Positions 26,398 to 34,966 of a DNA stretch of 64,000 nucleotides are shown piece by piece. Made by a program: the position numbers and the translations under genes. Source of the stretch: Hymenobacter sp. BT559. GTDB taxonomy: Bacteria > Bacteroidota > Bacteroidia > Cytophagales > Hymenobacteraceae. Numbering within the stretch: the first letter of the stretch is position 1; each line of letters starts with the position of its first letter. The stretch is from NCBI RefSeq assembly GCF_017571525.1, contig NZ_JAGETY010000020.1, positions 1 through 64,000 on the forward strand, in the 5' to 3' direction. Below the pieces are notes generated by a model. It searched no databases, was not told the origin of the DNA, and worked only from the letters and a program-made list of their open reading frames with translations.

Positions 26398-27543
26398 ATG
26401 AAAAAAATAGGCCTAGTAGTACTCACCCTGTTGCCGGCTGTAGCCCTGGCGCAGTCGACGGATTTCCGGATAATGGGTCAAATCGGCCATGTTTCTTCGC
26501 CCGCCAAGGTCTATCTGGAGTACCGCCAGGCCGGGCGGGAAATTGTGGACTCCGCAACCATCCGCAACGGCTTCTTTGAGTTCCGCGGAAAGATTAAGGC
26601 CATCACACCGGCTACTTTGCGGCTGGATAAGGCGGGTACCTCCCTGCAAAAGGCTAGCGACCGGCAGTCGTTTTTTATGGAGCCTGGCGTCATTCACCTA
26701 GCCAATGACGCAGATTCGCTTGGAACAGCCACCATCGGGGGTACCCCAACTAACCGGGAAAATGCGGCCTATAATCAGGCCCTCAAGCCGGTGGCGGCGG
26801 CGCGGGCCGCCATTGCCGCCCGGACCCTGGCCGCGACCCCAGCCCAGCGAGAATCGACCGCTTTTAAGAAAGAGCTCGATGCGCTGAACCAGCAGGTGGT
26901 AGCGCGGGCCATCCGCATCAGAAAAGAATTTATCCAGGCGCACCCGGTCTCCTTTCTCAATTTAACGCTTATTACGCAGCTGGCTTATTACACTGATTAC
27001 GCAGAGGTAGCTCCCATTTTCAACGCTTTACCACCCGCCCTGCGGGCGAGTGAAGACGGCAAAGTCCTGGGAGCGCAGATTGCCAGCATGAAGCACGTGG
27101 CGCTGGGAAGCGTGGCCACCGATTTTGCGCTGACCGATACCAGCGGCGCGGTGGTGCGGCTGTCCTCGTTGAGGGGTCGGTACGTGCTGCTGGATTTCTG
27201 GGGCGCGTCCTTTAGCGCCAGTCGCCAGGAAAACCAGCGCCTGGTTCAGCTTTTTGCCCGGTTCAAAAATCAGCGCTTTACTATTTTAAGCATCTCGGTG
27301 GAAGAGCCCACGGCCCGGGCACAATGGCTGGCCGCCATTCGCGCCGATAACTTAACCTGGCCCCAGGTCGCGGATATTAACCACACTGACAACGCCGTCG
27401 CCGATTTGTACGGGGTGAAGGGACTGCCCCTTAATTTTCTACTGGACCCGAATGGCAGGGTCATTGCCCGGAATCTGCACGGCGATGCGCTGGAAGCCAA
27501 GTTGATGCACCTCTTGCTGCCTGCTGAAAAACGAGAAAACTAA
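26398..27543 (+). CDS. TlpA/AhpC-like thioredoxin-fold protein without active-site cysteines
   Basis: A 381-residue exported protein: signal peptide (about 1-19, LLPAVALAQS), a DUF4369-type beta domain (residues 23-110), a helical linker, and a TlpA-like thioredoxin fold from about 238. In family members the redox motif is WCxxC; here the aligned segment reads DFWGASFSASR (266-276), so both cysteines are replaced, by Phe272 and Ser275. The cis-proline loop (GVKGLPLNFLLDPNG) is intact. It therefore cannot do thiol-disulfide exchange at this site and may be a binding protein or a non-redox relative. Preceded by a terminator, so transcribed on its own. Confidence 0.82.
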   Translation: MKKIGLVVLTLLPAVALAQSTDFRIMGQIGHVSSPAKVYLEYRQAGREIVDSATIRNGFFEFRGKIKAITPATLRLDKAGTSLQKASDRQSFFMEPGVIHLANDADSLGTATIGGTPTNRENAAYNQALKPVAAARAAIAARTLAATPAQRESTAFKKELDALNQQVVARAIRIRKEFIQAHPVSFLNLTLITQLAYYTDYAEVAPIFNALPPALRASEDGKVLGAQIASMKHVALGSVATDFALTDTSGAVVRLSSLRGRYVLLDFWGASFSASRQENQRLVQLFARFKNQRFTILSISVEEPTARAQWLAAIRADNLTWPQVADINHTDNAVADLYGVKGLPLNFLLDPNGRVIARNLHGDALEAKLMHLLLPAEKREN

Positions 27544-27615
27544 GTAATGGCTACTGTCGGAGTTCCCGCAGGCTAGCAATCGTGGCCGTTACGTACAAGT
27601 GGCAGTGGAGTCGTA

Positions 27616-27700
27616 TTAACGAGTAGAATTAAGAAGTTTGGCTTTGAAGCAGCTCCAAAAGGATTCGGCATGGGCGTTAACTGGCCTCCTGCGTTAGGTT
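27616..27700 (-). pseudogene. Remnant of an IS3-type transposase
   Basis: On the minus strand from about 27681 the reading VNAHAESFWSCFKAKLL resembles the DNAxAESFxxxLKxELL motif near the end of IS3-family integrase domains, then hits a stop at 27616-27618. The upstream sequence is out of frame or degenerate. Only this short piece is recognisable in the 303 bp between the TlpA-like gene and the GAF gene. Treat as suggestive. Confidence 0.45.
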
Positions 27701-27846
27701 CCCCCTCCAAGATGGGCGCGCACCAGCGTGCTGAAGCGCGCTTGGCATTTAGTAGGATGAACCAGTGAACTAACGGGTGCTTGGCCGTCAGAACAGGAAT
27801 CGCTGCGGTACGTTTGCACTACGCACTGCCCGTCGCCACTTGATTC

Positions 27847-28539
27847 ATGTTCACCACTCCTGCTTCTTTGCTGCCCGCCGATGAGCCCGAACTACTGCGC
27901 AGTTTGCGCGCCTACGACGTATTGCCGCTGCTCATCGAGCCGGTATTCGAGGAGTTCGTGGCCCTCACCGCGCAAGTCTTTAGCCTGCCCATTTCCCTGA
28001 TTGCCGTAGTCGAGGAAGAGCAAGTGCTTTACCCTGCCAACCGAGGCCTGCCTGCCCATAAGCGCCAGCGCCGCGTGGAAGCCTTATGCTCCTCAGCTAT
28101 TCAAAAAGCTCACGCCGTGGTTTACCACGACCTGCTGCTGGAAACCAGCAGCACGCTTACCCCCGAAGCCATCCACGCGGCTGAAAGAAACGAGCTGCGC
28201 TTTTACGCCGGGGCACTCCTGCGCCTGCCCGACCAGCAGCCCTTGGGCACGCTCTGCATTATCGACCGCCAGCCTCGTCCGTTCAGCGCGGAGGAGCAGC
28301 AAGTGCTCGACCACTTGGCGGCACTAGTCAGTCAAGCCCTCGCCGTACGCCTCACCCACGCTGAACAGTGGGAGCAGCTGCACGCCTTGCTCAAAGGGGA
28401 GTTGCGGGAGCTTACGGCCCTGGTGCGCTACCTCTTTACCCGGTACGGCATCCAAATCCCCGTGCCGGGAGACCTGCTGGCTCAAGTGGAACGCCGCCTG
28501 CTTGACCTGCACAGCCTGCTTAGCGACCAGTTCTCATAA
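27847..28539 (+). CDS. GAF-domain protein
   Basis: A 230-residue cytoplasmic protein with one GAF domain over about 20-170 (FEEFVALTAQVFSLPISLIA, ALCSSAIQKAHAVVYHDLLL, PLGTLCIIDRQPRPFSAEEQ) and a helical C-terminal tail of about 55 residues. GAF domains bind small ligands or chromophores and normally regulate a linked output domain; none is attached here, so it may act by protein contact. No operon partner. The conserved LGTLCIID element makes the domain call firm. Confidence 0.85.
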   Translation: MFTTPASLLPADEPELLRSLRAYDVLPLLIEPVFEEFVALTAQVFSLPISLIAVVEEEQVLYPANRGLPAHKRQRRVEALCSSAIQKAHAVVYHDLLLETSSTLTPEAIHAAERNELRFYAGALLRLPDQQPLGTLCIIDRQPRPFSAEEQQVLDHLAALVSQALAVRLTHAEQWEQLHALLKGELRELTALVRYLFTRYGIQIPVPGDLLAQVERRLLDLHSLLSDQFS

Positions 28540-28633
28540 GGGACTGCCAAACCTTTTGCTTTTTCGCCTATGCAGCGCTTCCGGCTTCAGTAGTGCGCTC
28601 GGCATCTACCGTAAGCGTTCTTTCAGGTCTTAG

Positions 28634-28741
28634 CTAAATCTCTGGTACTGCTGCTCGGGGTTCTTCTTCCGCTGGGGCTGGAGCATCGGGAAGGTAGACG
28701 CGCACCGTGTGACCACTACCCAGTAGCAGGTAATGACGCAT
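28634..28741 (-). CDS. Very small hypothetical protein
   Basis: A 35-residue frame, MRHYLLLGSGHTVRVYLPDA followed by an acidic tail, with ATG at 28741 and TAG at 28634. The composition is protein-like, and the frame is preceded by ordinary intergenic sequence. No family recognised. Short length keeps confidence low. Confidence 0.3.
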   Translation of the reverse strand: MRHYLLLGSGHTVRVYLPDAPAPAEEEPRAAVPEI

Positions 28742-28818
28742 TTGTGGGAGCGAGTATCCAATTGAAATAAAATTGGCAAGGACGAAACCCGCCGCTTTGA
28801 GTCCCGGTTGGGAACTGG

Positions 28819-28989
28819 CTACAGGCTTTTACGTCCCCATAAGTTCGTGAGCTGGGCTTCGGCCTGCGTGTAGCGCCGCTGTAAGGCGGCGTACTTGCGC
28901 AGCAAGATCTGATGGCGCCGGTGAGACAGCACGGCCAATAAGCTGGATTTCAGCGCGAGTAGACTCAATATACCATTCAGCCAGGTCAT
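28819..28989 (-). CDS. Small predicted membrane protein
   Basis: A 56-residue protein from the ATG at 28989: one hydrophobic segment (WLNGILSLLALKSSLLAVL) followed by a basic, coiled-coil-like tail (ILLRKYAALQRRYTQAEAQL). An upstream in-frame start at 29100 would add 37 unlikely residues. No family recognised. Divergent from the next small gene at 29121. Confidence 0.45.
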   Translation of the reverse strand: MTWLNGILSLLALKSSLLAVLSHRRHQILLRKYAALQRRYTQAEAQLTNLWGRKSL

Positions 28990-29120
28990 GATACGAAAGC
29001 TAAAGTGGAAGCTTGTAGCCAAGTAAAGCCGGCAAATGGCTGGGGCAAAAGTCTGAACTTTTTCGCTGAGCCTGGGGTACAAGGCGCAACCGCTACTCAC
29101 TTTCTACGCTGCCGCCTCTA

Positions 29121-29369
29121 ATGGGTTTGTGTGTCTTATTTGGCTTACTGGGCGTCTGCCTGGCTTTCTACCGCGAAGGGGTCTGGACTCCCTACTCGAC
29201 CCAGGACATCGCCCGCTGGCAGGCGCAGACGAAGCCGTTGACGCCCAGCCAGCCCATCGCCGAGCTTCCCGCAGATGCGCTACCGCAGAAGAATGATGCG
29301 GGATACTTGTTGCGCCCACAGCGGCCTGCTCCCCCAGTCGAGGTAAAGCAGTTGGAACGTGTTGCTTAA
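29121..29369 (+). CDS. Small hypothetical protein with an N-terminal hydrophobic segment
   Basis: An 82-residue frame with a hydrophobic N-terminus (MGLCVLFGLLGVCLAFY) that could be a signal anchor, then a proline-rich polar tail (TKPLTPSQPIAELPADALPQ). No family recognised. The clean start and membrane-type N-terminus favour a real gene, but there is no operon context. Confidence 0.45.
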   Translation: MGLCVLFGLLGVCLAFYREGVWTPYSTQDIARWQAQTKPLTPSQPIAELPADALPQKNDAGYLLRPQRPAPPVEVKQLERVA

Positions 29370-29502
29370 AACCCGTGGTGGCCAAAGGCTCCCGCCTGGC
29401 TCGAACGAGCCAGGCGGCTAAACGCCCGGCACTGCATCGGTCGGCAGACAACGCAGGAATTGACCGAAGGAGGTGCGCTACTTCCCGCTTCTTTCGACCA
29501 GT

Positions 29503-29979
29503 TTATGTGTTTTCGAGCCACTGCCGCGCTTCGCTTTCCTGCTGGAAATACCGGAACTCGAGTGGGTGATGCGCTACCCCCTCCCCCACGGCCCGCGCCG
29601 CGAGGTGCCCCTCCGCTTGGGTACTTTCCACAATGGCGCAATGGCTGTACGCACATTCAGCTATAGCCTGCGGAACCCACTGCTCGATTATCCACTTCTG
29701 TTCCGCTGGCGACAAGGGTTGACGAGCTATCTGGTTGGTGAGTAGCTTGCAGGTGCCGTGATGTCGGAGCGCCTGCAGGGTGTGCGAGTAGAGGGACTGT
29801 AATTCAGCCGGCGTTAACAAGGCATCCGTCCAGTTCAGCACTACAAATCCCGCAGGGTCGTAGAGGATACTGCCCAGAGGGTTTCGGTAGTAGAACAATG
29901 CAGCAGAAGGTATAGACAAGGTAGAAGTAGGTGCACGGGCAGTTGCATTAAACTGAACCCGATGGTAAAAGTTTCCCAC
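29503..29979 (-). CDS. Hypothetical protein with STAS-like features
   Basis: A 158-residue cytoplasmic protein, apparently starting at a GTG (29979). The segment ILYDPAGFVVLNWTDALLTP followed by LQSLYSHTLQALRHHGTCKL and later AYSHCAIVESTQAEGHLAAR recalls a STAS/SpoIIAA-like fold found in small Bacteroidota proteins, where a beta-strand is followed by a helix and a second strand. I cannot name the family with certainty. It stands alone. Confidence 0.6.
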   Translation of the reverse strand: MGNFYHRVQFNATARAPTSTLSIPSAALFYYRNPLGSILYDPAGFVVLNWTDALLTPAELQSLYSHTLQALRHHGTCKLLTNQIARQPLSPAEQKWIIEQWVPQAIAECAYSHCAIVESTQAEGHLAARAVGEGVAHHPLEFRYFQQESEARQWLENT

Positions 29980-30232
29980 TGAGGCATTCGCTACGCAAAG
30001 CGCGGTCTAGCGCCTCTCTTCAACGCTAGCTTTCCCTCACTAGCTACTTCTGGGAGTTGTTAAACAACTAGAGAAAAACCTCCGAATCGGAAGTCAGGCA
30101 GGTTGAATGCTGCCAATAAGGTATAAATACGCCGGAAGAGGGGCCGTTCTTATCACGAAACTTTTGCCCAAACGCTTAGTTCACCACTAAAAATCAGTCG
30201 TCGAACGTTATCCTTTTCCCGTAGCTGAGTTA
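29980..30232. other. 253-bp stretch without a gene
   Basis: No coding sequence, clear repeat or terminator recognised. It separates the STAS-like gene from the degraded genes at 30.2-31.0 kb. Confidence 0.4.
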
Positions 30233-30613
30233 CTACCTGGGTGCTGATGACTGTGCCAATTCCTGTTGATAGGCCCAGTCCTCGGGGGAGAGGATGGCTT
30301 GTAGGAACGCATCATACCCCAGGTCGCGGCGTTCGAGCGCGGCCGCCGCCGCGGCACGCTGTGCTTGCTCGCTTCGAAGCCCTCGCGTTCCATGGCTAGC
30401 CGCATCTTCTCGGGTAAGCCTGCGAGCCAATGATGAAAATCATTCTCCGCCACCTCGCCCTCAGCCTGCTGCTGGTAGCGGTAGCTGGCGTTGCCTAACC
30501 GAAACAGCAGGGGCGCGCTCGGCCCGGAGTGCTTCCGGCAGCGCCGCCAGAAAGTCTAGTTGCAACTGGTGGTACTTATCCAGGGGATGTCGAGGGTGCA
30601 GTAGCTCCTCCAT
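30233..30613 (-). pseudogene. Hypothetical protein gene with at least two frameshifts
   Basis: Three minus-strand frames join into one plausible protein: MEELLHPRHPLDKYHQLQLD (from 30613), then APLLFRLGNASYRYQQQAEG and FHHWLAGLPEKMRLAMEREG, then AAAAAALERRDLGYDAFLQA up to a stop at 30233. Each segment is rich in the helices typical of a small soluble protein, while the alternative frames are poor. I do not know its function. The breaks lie near 30510 and 30365. Its proximity to the mscS remnant suggests a decaying stretch. Confidence 0.55.
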
Positions 30614-30705
30614 GCCGTAAAAGAACGACAAGGGGCTGGTAGCAGCGAGGGGCCAATCAGGAACTAGCAGAACCGAATTCCTTAGCGGAGTTTTCTGCTC
30701 CACCC

Positions 30706-31035
30706 TAATAAGCACCCCGCCCGCGAAATTGGTCAGCGTACCCTGCAACGCCAGCCCCACCGCCAGCCCCGCCCAGCACGGCCACGAACGAAGTGGTTTC
30801 AACCCCCACCAGGTCGGCCACCGAAACCAGCAGCAGTCCCTTCAGCACGAGGTTGACTAGGCTGCGCAGAAAAGAACTCCGCAACACATCAAGGTGGGCC
30901 GTAGCCCACTAGCTGGCTGGCGCGGCCAATCAGCCACCACCCACTGACCAGGGCTGGGACCGCCATTAGCACACGGGGCAGGTAAAACACGGCCAGGATC
31001 TGCAGGTGTTGAGCGTAGGTGGTTAGCTGGTTTAT
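30706..31035 (-). pseudogene. Remnant of an MscS-type mechanosensitive channel gene
   Basis: Pieces in different frames spell the membrane part of a small-conductance channel: LPRVLMAVPALVSGWWLIGR (TM1-2 region), SLVNLVLKGLLLVSVADLVG and ETTSFVAVLGGAG, then the pore helix GLAVGLALQGTLTNFAGGVL. After this helix the cytoplasmic beta domain is missing and the sequence passes into the neighbouring broken gene. At least two frame changes plus the 3' truncation make this a clear pseudogene. Confidence 0.7.
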
Positions 31036-31245
31036 TGGGGAAAACGGGCGCACACTAGGACAGTAACGGAAAACAACGTAGAGCGAGTTGGTCGACCAAA
31101 ATGGGTTGACCTGAATTCCGGGCGGGGCAGCGCGCAAAACGACCGCTTTACTAGGAACACTAGAGGTGGGGTAGATAGGCTTTGACAAGCGCAGCAGGGC
31201 CGCGTAGTTGGATAGCCGCTTACCCGAATTTGACCGAGGTCATGG

Positions 31246-32091
31246 TCAGCGAGCCGGCCACGACTTTGTCGTTGAACAGCAGAGGCGCTTCGTTTTTAGC
31301 TTGTAGCGCCAGGGCGTAGAGCAGCGGGAAGTAATGATCCAGCGACGGTACAGCGAGCGTGGCGGCCGATCCAGCGACGGTACAGCGAGCGTGGCGGCCG
31401 GGCCTAGGCGCTCGTAGTGAATTAGCGCCTGGTGGTCACCGGACAGAATTTTGTGCTTGAATACGTCGTTCATCTCCAGGGCCCAGTCGTGGCCGTAGGC
31501 CCCGTTGGGATTGCCATTCGGTGGCAGTGCCAGCAGGCGCAGGTTGTGCACCATGTTGCCCGAGCCGATGACGAGCACGCCTTTTTTGCGCAGCCCGGCC
31601 AGTTGCTGACCCAGGGCGTAGTGCCACGCGGCGGGCTGCGTGTAGTCCAGGCTTACTTGCAGCACGGGGATAGTGGCTTGCGGGTACATCTGCCGGACGA
31701 CGCTCCAGGTGCCGTGGTCTAAGCCCCAGTCGTGGTCGAGGCCCACGGGGGCGGGGGCCAGCGCCGCCTGCAGCTCGCGGGCCAGCTCGGGCGCTCCGGG
31801 GGCCGGGTACTGTACGTCGAACAACGCTCGTGGGAAGCCCCCGAAGTCGTGGATGGTGCGGGGCCAGTTCATGGCCGTGACATAGGTGCCGCGCGTGAGC
31901 CAATGCGCCGAGACGCACAGCACGGCTTTCGGGGTCGGGATTTCCTGGCCTAGGCGGCGCCAGCGCTCGGAAAACTCGTTGTCCTCGATGGCGTTCATTG
32001 GCGAACCGTGCCCGATGAAGAGCACGGGCATCGGCACGTCCTGTTCGGGCAGGCTATCGGCCAGGTTTTTGAGGGCAGGAAGGGTCAGCAT
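31246..32091 (-). CDS. DODA-type extradiol dioxygenase (YgiD-like), C-terminus altered by a duplication
   Basis: Class III ring-opening dioxygenase like YgiD, which cleaves catecholic compounds such as DOPA. Metal-site histidines are visible in FIGHGSPMNA and VSAHWLTRG, with the conserved LDHGTWSVV and GSGNMVHNLR. A 32-bp tandem duplication (31336-31399) shifts the frame, so the last 30 or so residues read RPPRSLYRRWIITSRCST and so on. Without one copy the protein would continue DHYFPLLYALALQAKNEAPL and end at TAA 31220-31222, the normal family end. The enzyme as encoded is probably inactive. Start taken at 32091; 32145 is possible. Confidence 0.85.
   Translation of the reverse strand: MLTLPALKNLADSLPEQDVPMPVLFIGHGSPMNAIEDNEFSERWRRLGQEIPTPKAVLCVSAHWLTRGTYVTAMNWPRTIHDFGGFPRALFDVQYPAPGAPELARELQAALAPAPVGLDHDWGLDHGTWSVVRQMYPQATIPVLQVSLDYTQPAAWHYALGQQLAGLRKKGVLVIGSGNMVHNLRLLALPPNGNPNGAYGHDWALEMNDVFKHKILSGDHQALIHYERLGPAATLAVPSLDRPPRSLYRRWIITSRCSTPWRYKLKTKRLCCSTTKSWPAR
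31336..31399. repeat. 32-bp perfect tandem duplication
   Basis: The 32-base unit starting GATCCAGCGACGGTACAGCG occupies 31336-31367 and again 31368-31399, without differences. As 32 is not a multiple of three it shifts the reading frame of the dioxygenase gene that contains it. The identity of the copies indicates a recent event that could revert by recombination or slippage. Confidence 0.92.
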
Positions 32092-32198
32092 GGCAACGGG
32101 AAGGGATGGAGTTTGTAGAAAATTCGACGAGCGCCGACGAGTCAACAGAGACGGTTTCTGGCTTGATTCCGGCTAGGCAGGCAGGGGCCTTCCCAAGA

Positions 32199-32225
32199 AA
32201 GCCCGTTGCCAACGGCAACGGGCTT
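32199..32225 (-). terminator. Terminator hairpin after the SnoaL-like gene
   Basis: Perfect 12-bp stem AAGCCCGTTGCC (32199-32210) with GGCAACGGGCTT (32214-32225) and a 3-base loop. On the minus strand it is followed by TTCTTGGG, a short T-rich tract, and lies 54 bases after the stop of the gene at 32280-32651. Confidence 0.6.
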
Positions 32226-32279
32226 CCAAGCGACCGGCAGGTCAGGCAGCGGCGCTGGCTGGAGGGCTCGTGCGGTCGA

Positions 32280-32651
32280 CTACTCAATCGGGAACATGGC
32301 CGTTTTGGCGGCCGTCTGCTCGCGCGGCACCTCTTCCTGCATCACGTCCCAGTGCTCGACCAGCTTGCCGTCTTTCACCCGGAAGTAGTCGGCGGCCAGC
32401 ATGGGCTTGGGACCCCAACCGGTGTAGCGGCCGTGGATAACCACAAACTCACCGTCTTCCAGTACCAGCCCCGGCTCGTACTTGAAGTCGGACCCCAAGC
32501 CGGCGACAATGTTTCGTACCGCTTCGTGCCCGCTGGCGATGTGGGGATTGTGCTGGATGTACTCGGTGCCCCAGTACTTTTCGATGGCCGACAGGTCGCG
32601 GTTGGCGAACAGGGCCGTCATGGCGGTTTTCACTAGTTCTTTGTTGCTCAT
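32280..32651 (-). CDS. SnoaL-like/NTF2-like protein
   Basis: A 123-residue protein from the ATG at 32651 (MSNKELVKTAMTALFANRDL). The NTF2-like fold shows in YWGTEYIQHNPHIASGHEAV and in the C-terminal MLAADYFRVKDGKLVEHWDV, as in predicted SnoaL-like aldol-condensation enzymes. An upstream extension to 33017 overlaps the crp-like gene and is not credible. It is downstream of the Crp-family regulator on the same strand (137-base gap) and may be its target. Confidence 0.85.
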   Translation of the reverse strand: MSNKELVKTAMTALFANRDLSAIEKYWGTEYIQHNPHIASGHEAVRNIVAGLGSDFKYEPGLVLEDGEFVVIHGRYTGWGPKPMLAADYFRVKDGKLVEHWDVMQEEVPREQTAAKTAMFPIE

Positions 32652-32788
32652 GGCAGTTGGGTTATGGAGGTGTGGGAGATTGACGGTGCAAAGCTTCACG
32701 CTTCCCCCTTCCCAACTGATTCGCCTAGGCCAAGAAATTGCGCAATAATCCCGTCCGGCTATTGCGCGGTTGGTAGCCGCATCACCGG

Positions 32789-33361
32789 CTACGCTCTGCT
32801 TCTGATTCGGCTCAGCGAAGAGGGCAGAATTCCCAGATAGGAGGCAATCAGGTACTGCGGCACCCGCTGCAACAAATCCGGCTGGGTTTCCATCAGGTGG
32901 ACGTAGCGCTGTTCCGCATCGGTAGAATACGCATCCGACAAGCGAATCAGCGTATTGACGTAGGAGGTCTGGAAATTCAAGCGGAAAAATGTTCCCATGG
33001 CGGGAAACTGCTGGCACACCAGGTTGAAATCGCGTTTAGTGATTTCCCAGAGCTCGCATTTCTCCAGGGCCTGGATGGAAAACAGCGCCGGGGAGCCCGA
33101 AAAAAAGCTACACAGGTCCGCCATCCAGTAGTGCTCTTTTGCAAACTGAATCACCTGCCGCTCGCCGTCAACCAGCGTTTTGAAGGAAAACAACAGCCCT
33201 TTCTCGACAAAGAACATCTTGTCGTTCTTCTCGCTTTCCACCGTCAGCAGCGCCTGGCGTGGGATGGCACGGGGAGTAAAACGGGCGGCAATCACCTCAA
33301 AATCAGCCGCAATCAGGCCAATTTTAGCCTCAATATTCTGGTACAGAGAAGCTGCATTCAT
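32789..33361 (-). CDS. Crp/Fnr-family transcriptional regulator
   Basis: A 190-residue protein with a cyclic-nucleotide-binding-like domain (residues 20-130, including SEKNDKMFFVEKGLLFSFKT and KEHYWMADLCSFFSGSPALF) and a short C-terminal helix-turn-helix (PQYLIASYLGILPSSLSRIR). This is the usual build of Bacteroidota Crp-like regulators, which often lack the residues for cAMP binding; the ligand is unknown. Its nearest downstream gene on the same strand encodes the SnoaL-like protein. Confidence 0.9.
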   Translation of the reverse strand: MNAASLYQNIEAKIGLIAADFEVIAARFTPRAIPRQALLTVESEKNDKMFFVEKGLLFSFKTLVDGERQVIQFAKEHYWMADLCSFFSGSPALFSIQALEKCELWEITKRDFNLVCQQFPAMGTFFRLNFQTSYVNTLIRLSDAYSTDAEQRYVHLMETQPDLLQRVPQYLIASYLGILPSSLSRIRSRA

Positions 33362-33608
33362 GTTAACTGAGCGTTGCCCTGAGGGTTTCCTTCCTTCTGG
33401 TACGCGGCATTGCTAGCGCACCGCTGCAGGTGGAAGGGGCCGGCTACTGATTGACCCCGTCAACCGTGACCTTAACACGGCAAAGTAGGGCCTTGTTGAA
33501 AAAGGTTTTGTACCTCTTTAGCAATTGCCGTTTTTGCAATTGCCATTTCATTTTGTTGCCCGCCTACCCCCCACCCGACAGAATAGCTCCGGCGGGCGGG
33601 GGTTGGCC

Positions 33609-34520
33609 TTACTGCGGCGTAGCTTCGGCGCCGGAGGCTTCCTCCGCTTCGTAGCTGGGCACGATGCCCAGGATGTGGTTGGCGGCTTTCTGGCCCTGAC
33701 TGGCCGCCGAGATAATCAGCTGCTTGTCGTTGCGCAGGGCTTGCAGCCAGTTGGCGATATAGCTGGCGCTGCTGGGCTCGGTGCGGGTCAGGTCCAGCCC
33801 GGCCGCATTGCTCAGGAATGAGGCTCCCAGCTCAGCCACCAGTTCTTCTTTGGCGTAGGTTTCGCTGCCAAACGCGGCCACCTCGGTGAGCGTGGCCCGG
33901 TCGAGCCGCTTGGCGTGGCCGGTGGAGTGGGTCAGCTCGTGAAACAGGGTATGGTAATAATCTTCGGCCGTGTGGAAGTCGCTGGCCGCGGGCATGGTCA
34001 CCGTGTCGGTACTAGTCCGGTACAGGGCTTCGCTGCCGTTGTGCAGCACGCGGGGGCCGCCCACGTAGCCAGCCAGCACCTGCTCGGCGGCCTGCTCGGG
34101 CGTGTGCTCGCGGCTGGGGAGTTCGGGAAATTTCCACGCTACCCCGTCAATCTGCGCCACGTTGAAAACGGTTGAATACTTCAAAAAGGCCTTTTTCTGC
34201 TCTTTTCCGGTGTCGTCGTCCTTCTTGGTCACGGTGAAGAAAACAACTGGCATGCCTTTCTCGCCCCGGCGCACCTGTCCGCCCAGCTCTTTGGCTTGGT
34301 TGTACGTGAGGAAGTACGGCTGCTCAACCTCCAGCATCCCCAGCAACAGGGCATTGATGCCCTGATAAGCGTGCTTGCTACGGTAGTTGCGGGGCGCGCC
34401 GTGGGCCGCGTTCCACGGCTTTTTCCACGGGGTCACGCCGTTTTCCAGCGCCAGGATAATGCGGTTGGTAATGATTTCGTAAACGTCGGTACGGGGAGCG
34501 GAAGAAGTGACGGCTTTCAT
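33609..34520 (-). CDS. ardC: ArdC-type antirestriction protein
   Basis: A 303-residue protein with the ArdC-like ssDNA-binding domain at the N-terminus (YEIITNRIILALENGVTPWK, then YRSKHAYQGINALLL) and a zincin-like metallopeptidase domain with HELTHSTGH at 194-202. ArdC proteins enter the recipient with conjugated DNA and protect it from restriction. Cytoplasmic, soluble. It reads alone, leftward, next to the AbiE pair in this stability and defence block. The active-site motif is complete. The protective role here is inferred from the family. Confidence 0.92.
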   Translation of the reverse strand: MKAVTSSAPRTDVYEIITNRIILALENGVTPWKKPWNAAHGAPRNYRSKHAYQGINALLLGMLEVEQPYFLTYNQAKELGGQVRRGEKGMPVVFFTVTKKDDDTGKEQKKAFLKYSTVFNVAQIDGVAWKFPELPSREHTPEQAAEQVLAGYVGGPRVLHNGSEALYRTSTDTVTMPAASDFHTAEDYYHTLFHELTHSTGHAKRLDRATLTEVAAFGSETYAKEELVAELGASFLSNAAGLDLTRTEPSSASYIANWLQALRNDKQLIISAASQGQKAANHILGIVPSYEAEEASGAEATPQ

Positions 34521-34966
34521 GACGTAATAAGCTGACTTGTCGCGTTCTACTTATACTATTTAAACGCAAAATTCAGTATTAATGTTTCAATAATTTATAA
34601 ATTAAAATGTCAATTATTGCGCTTTATGCCGCTGGGCTTGGCATGGATTCTGATTTTTTCCCTCTTGTTCTTTATTCGCTCTTTCAGGCATTATCGGCCC
34701 ACTGCTCGTTGCAGCCGCTATTGATTCGTCGCCCGGCTTTTTCCTCTGGCTCGCGCAAGGGATGGGTGGGGTGTAGTCCGCAGGACCGCAGGCGCAGTTG
34801 GAGCCTCGCACAGCCCGGCCCGGATGGGTTCACCCAACTACCCTTCGGGTAAAGTCGTCACATCATCGCTCACCACGGTCATAGCGCTGGATTTGTCACT
34901 TCTGGCAACTATTCAAGCTGTCGCATTCCGGGCAGCCACCTTCCGCTAGGATTAATCGCATCTTGA
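34521..34966. other. About 450-bp divergent intergenic region
   Basis: Lies between the divergent ardC and abiEi genes. The first 100 bp are strongly AT-rich and include the perfect 12-bp palindrome AATTTATAAATT at 34592-34603, likely part of the ardC promoter region. No gene recognised; an 81-codon frame at 34607-34852 looks like chance. Confidence 0.4.

Noticed and set aside
32652..33017. N-terminal extension of the SnoaL-like gene to 33017
   Set aside because: It would overlap the crp-like gene on the same strand, and the added residues have no family similarity; the ATG at 32651 gives the normal start.
33521..33544. Direct repeat GCAATTGCC twice, 15 bp apart, after ardC
   Set aside because: Too short and isolated to assign a function; could be chance or a minor binding site.
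34607..34852. 81-codon frame between ardC and abiEi
   Set aside because: Irregular composition, no context, and it lies in the divergent regulatory region.
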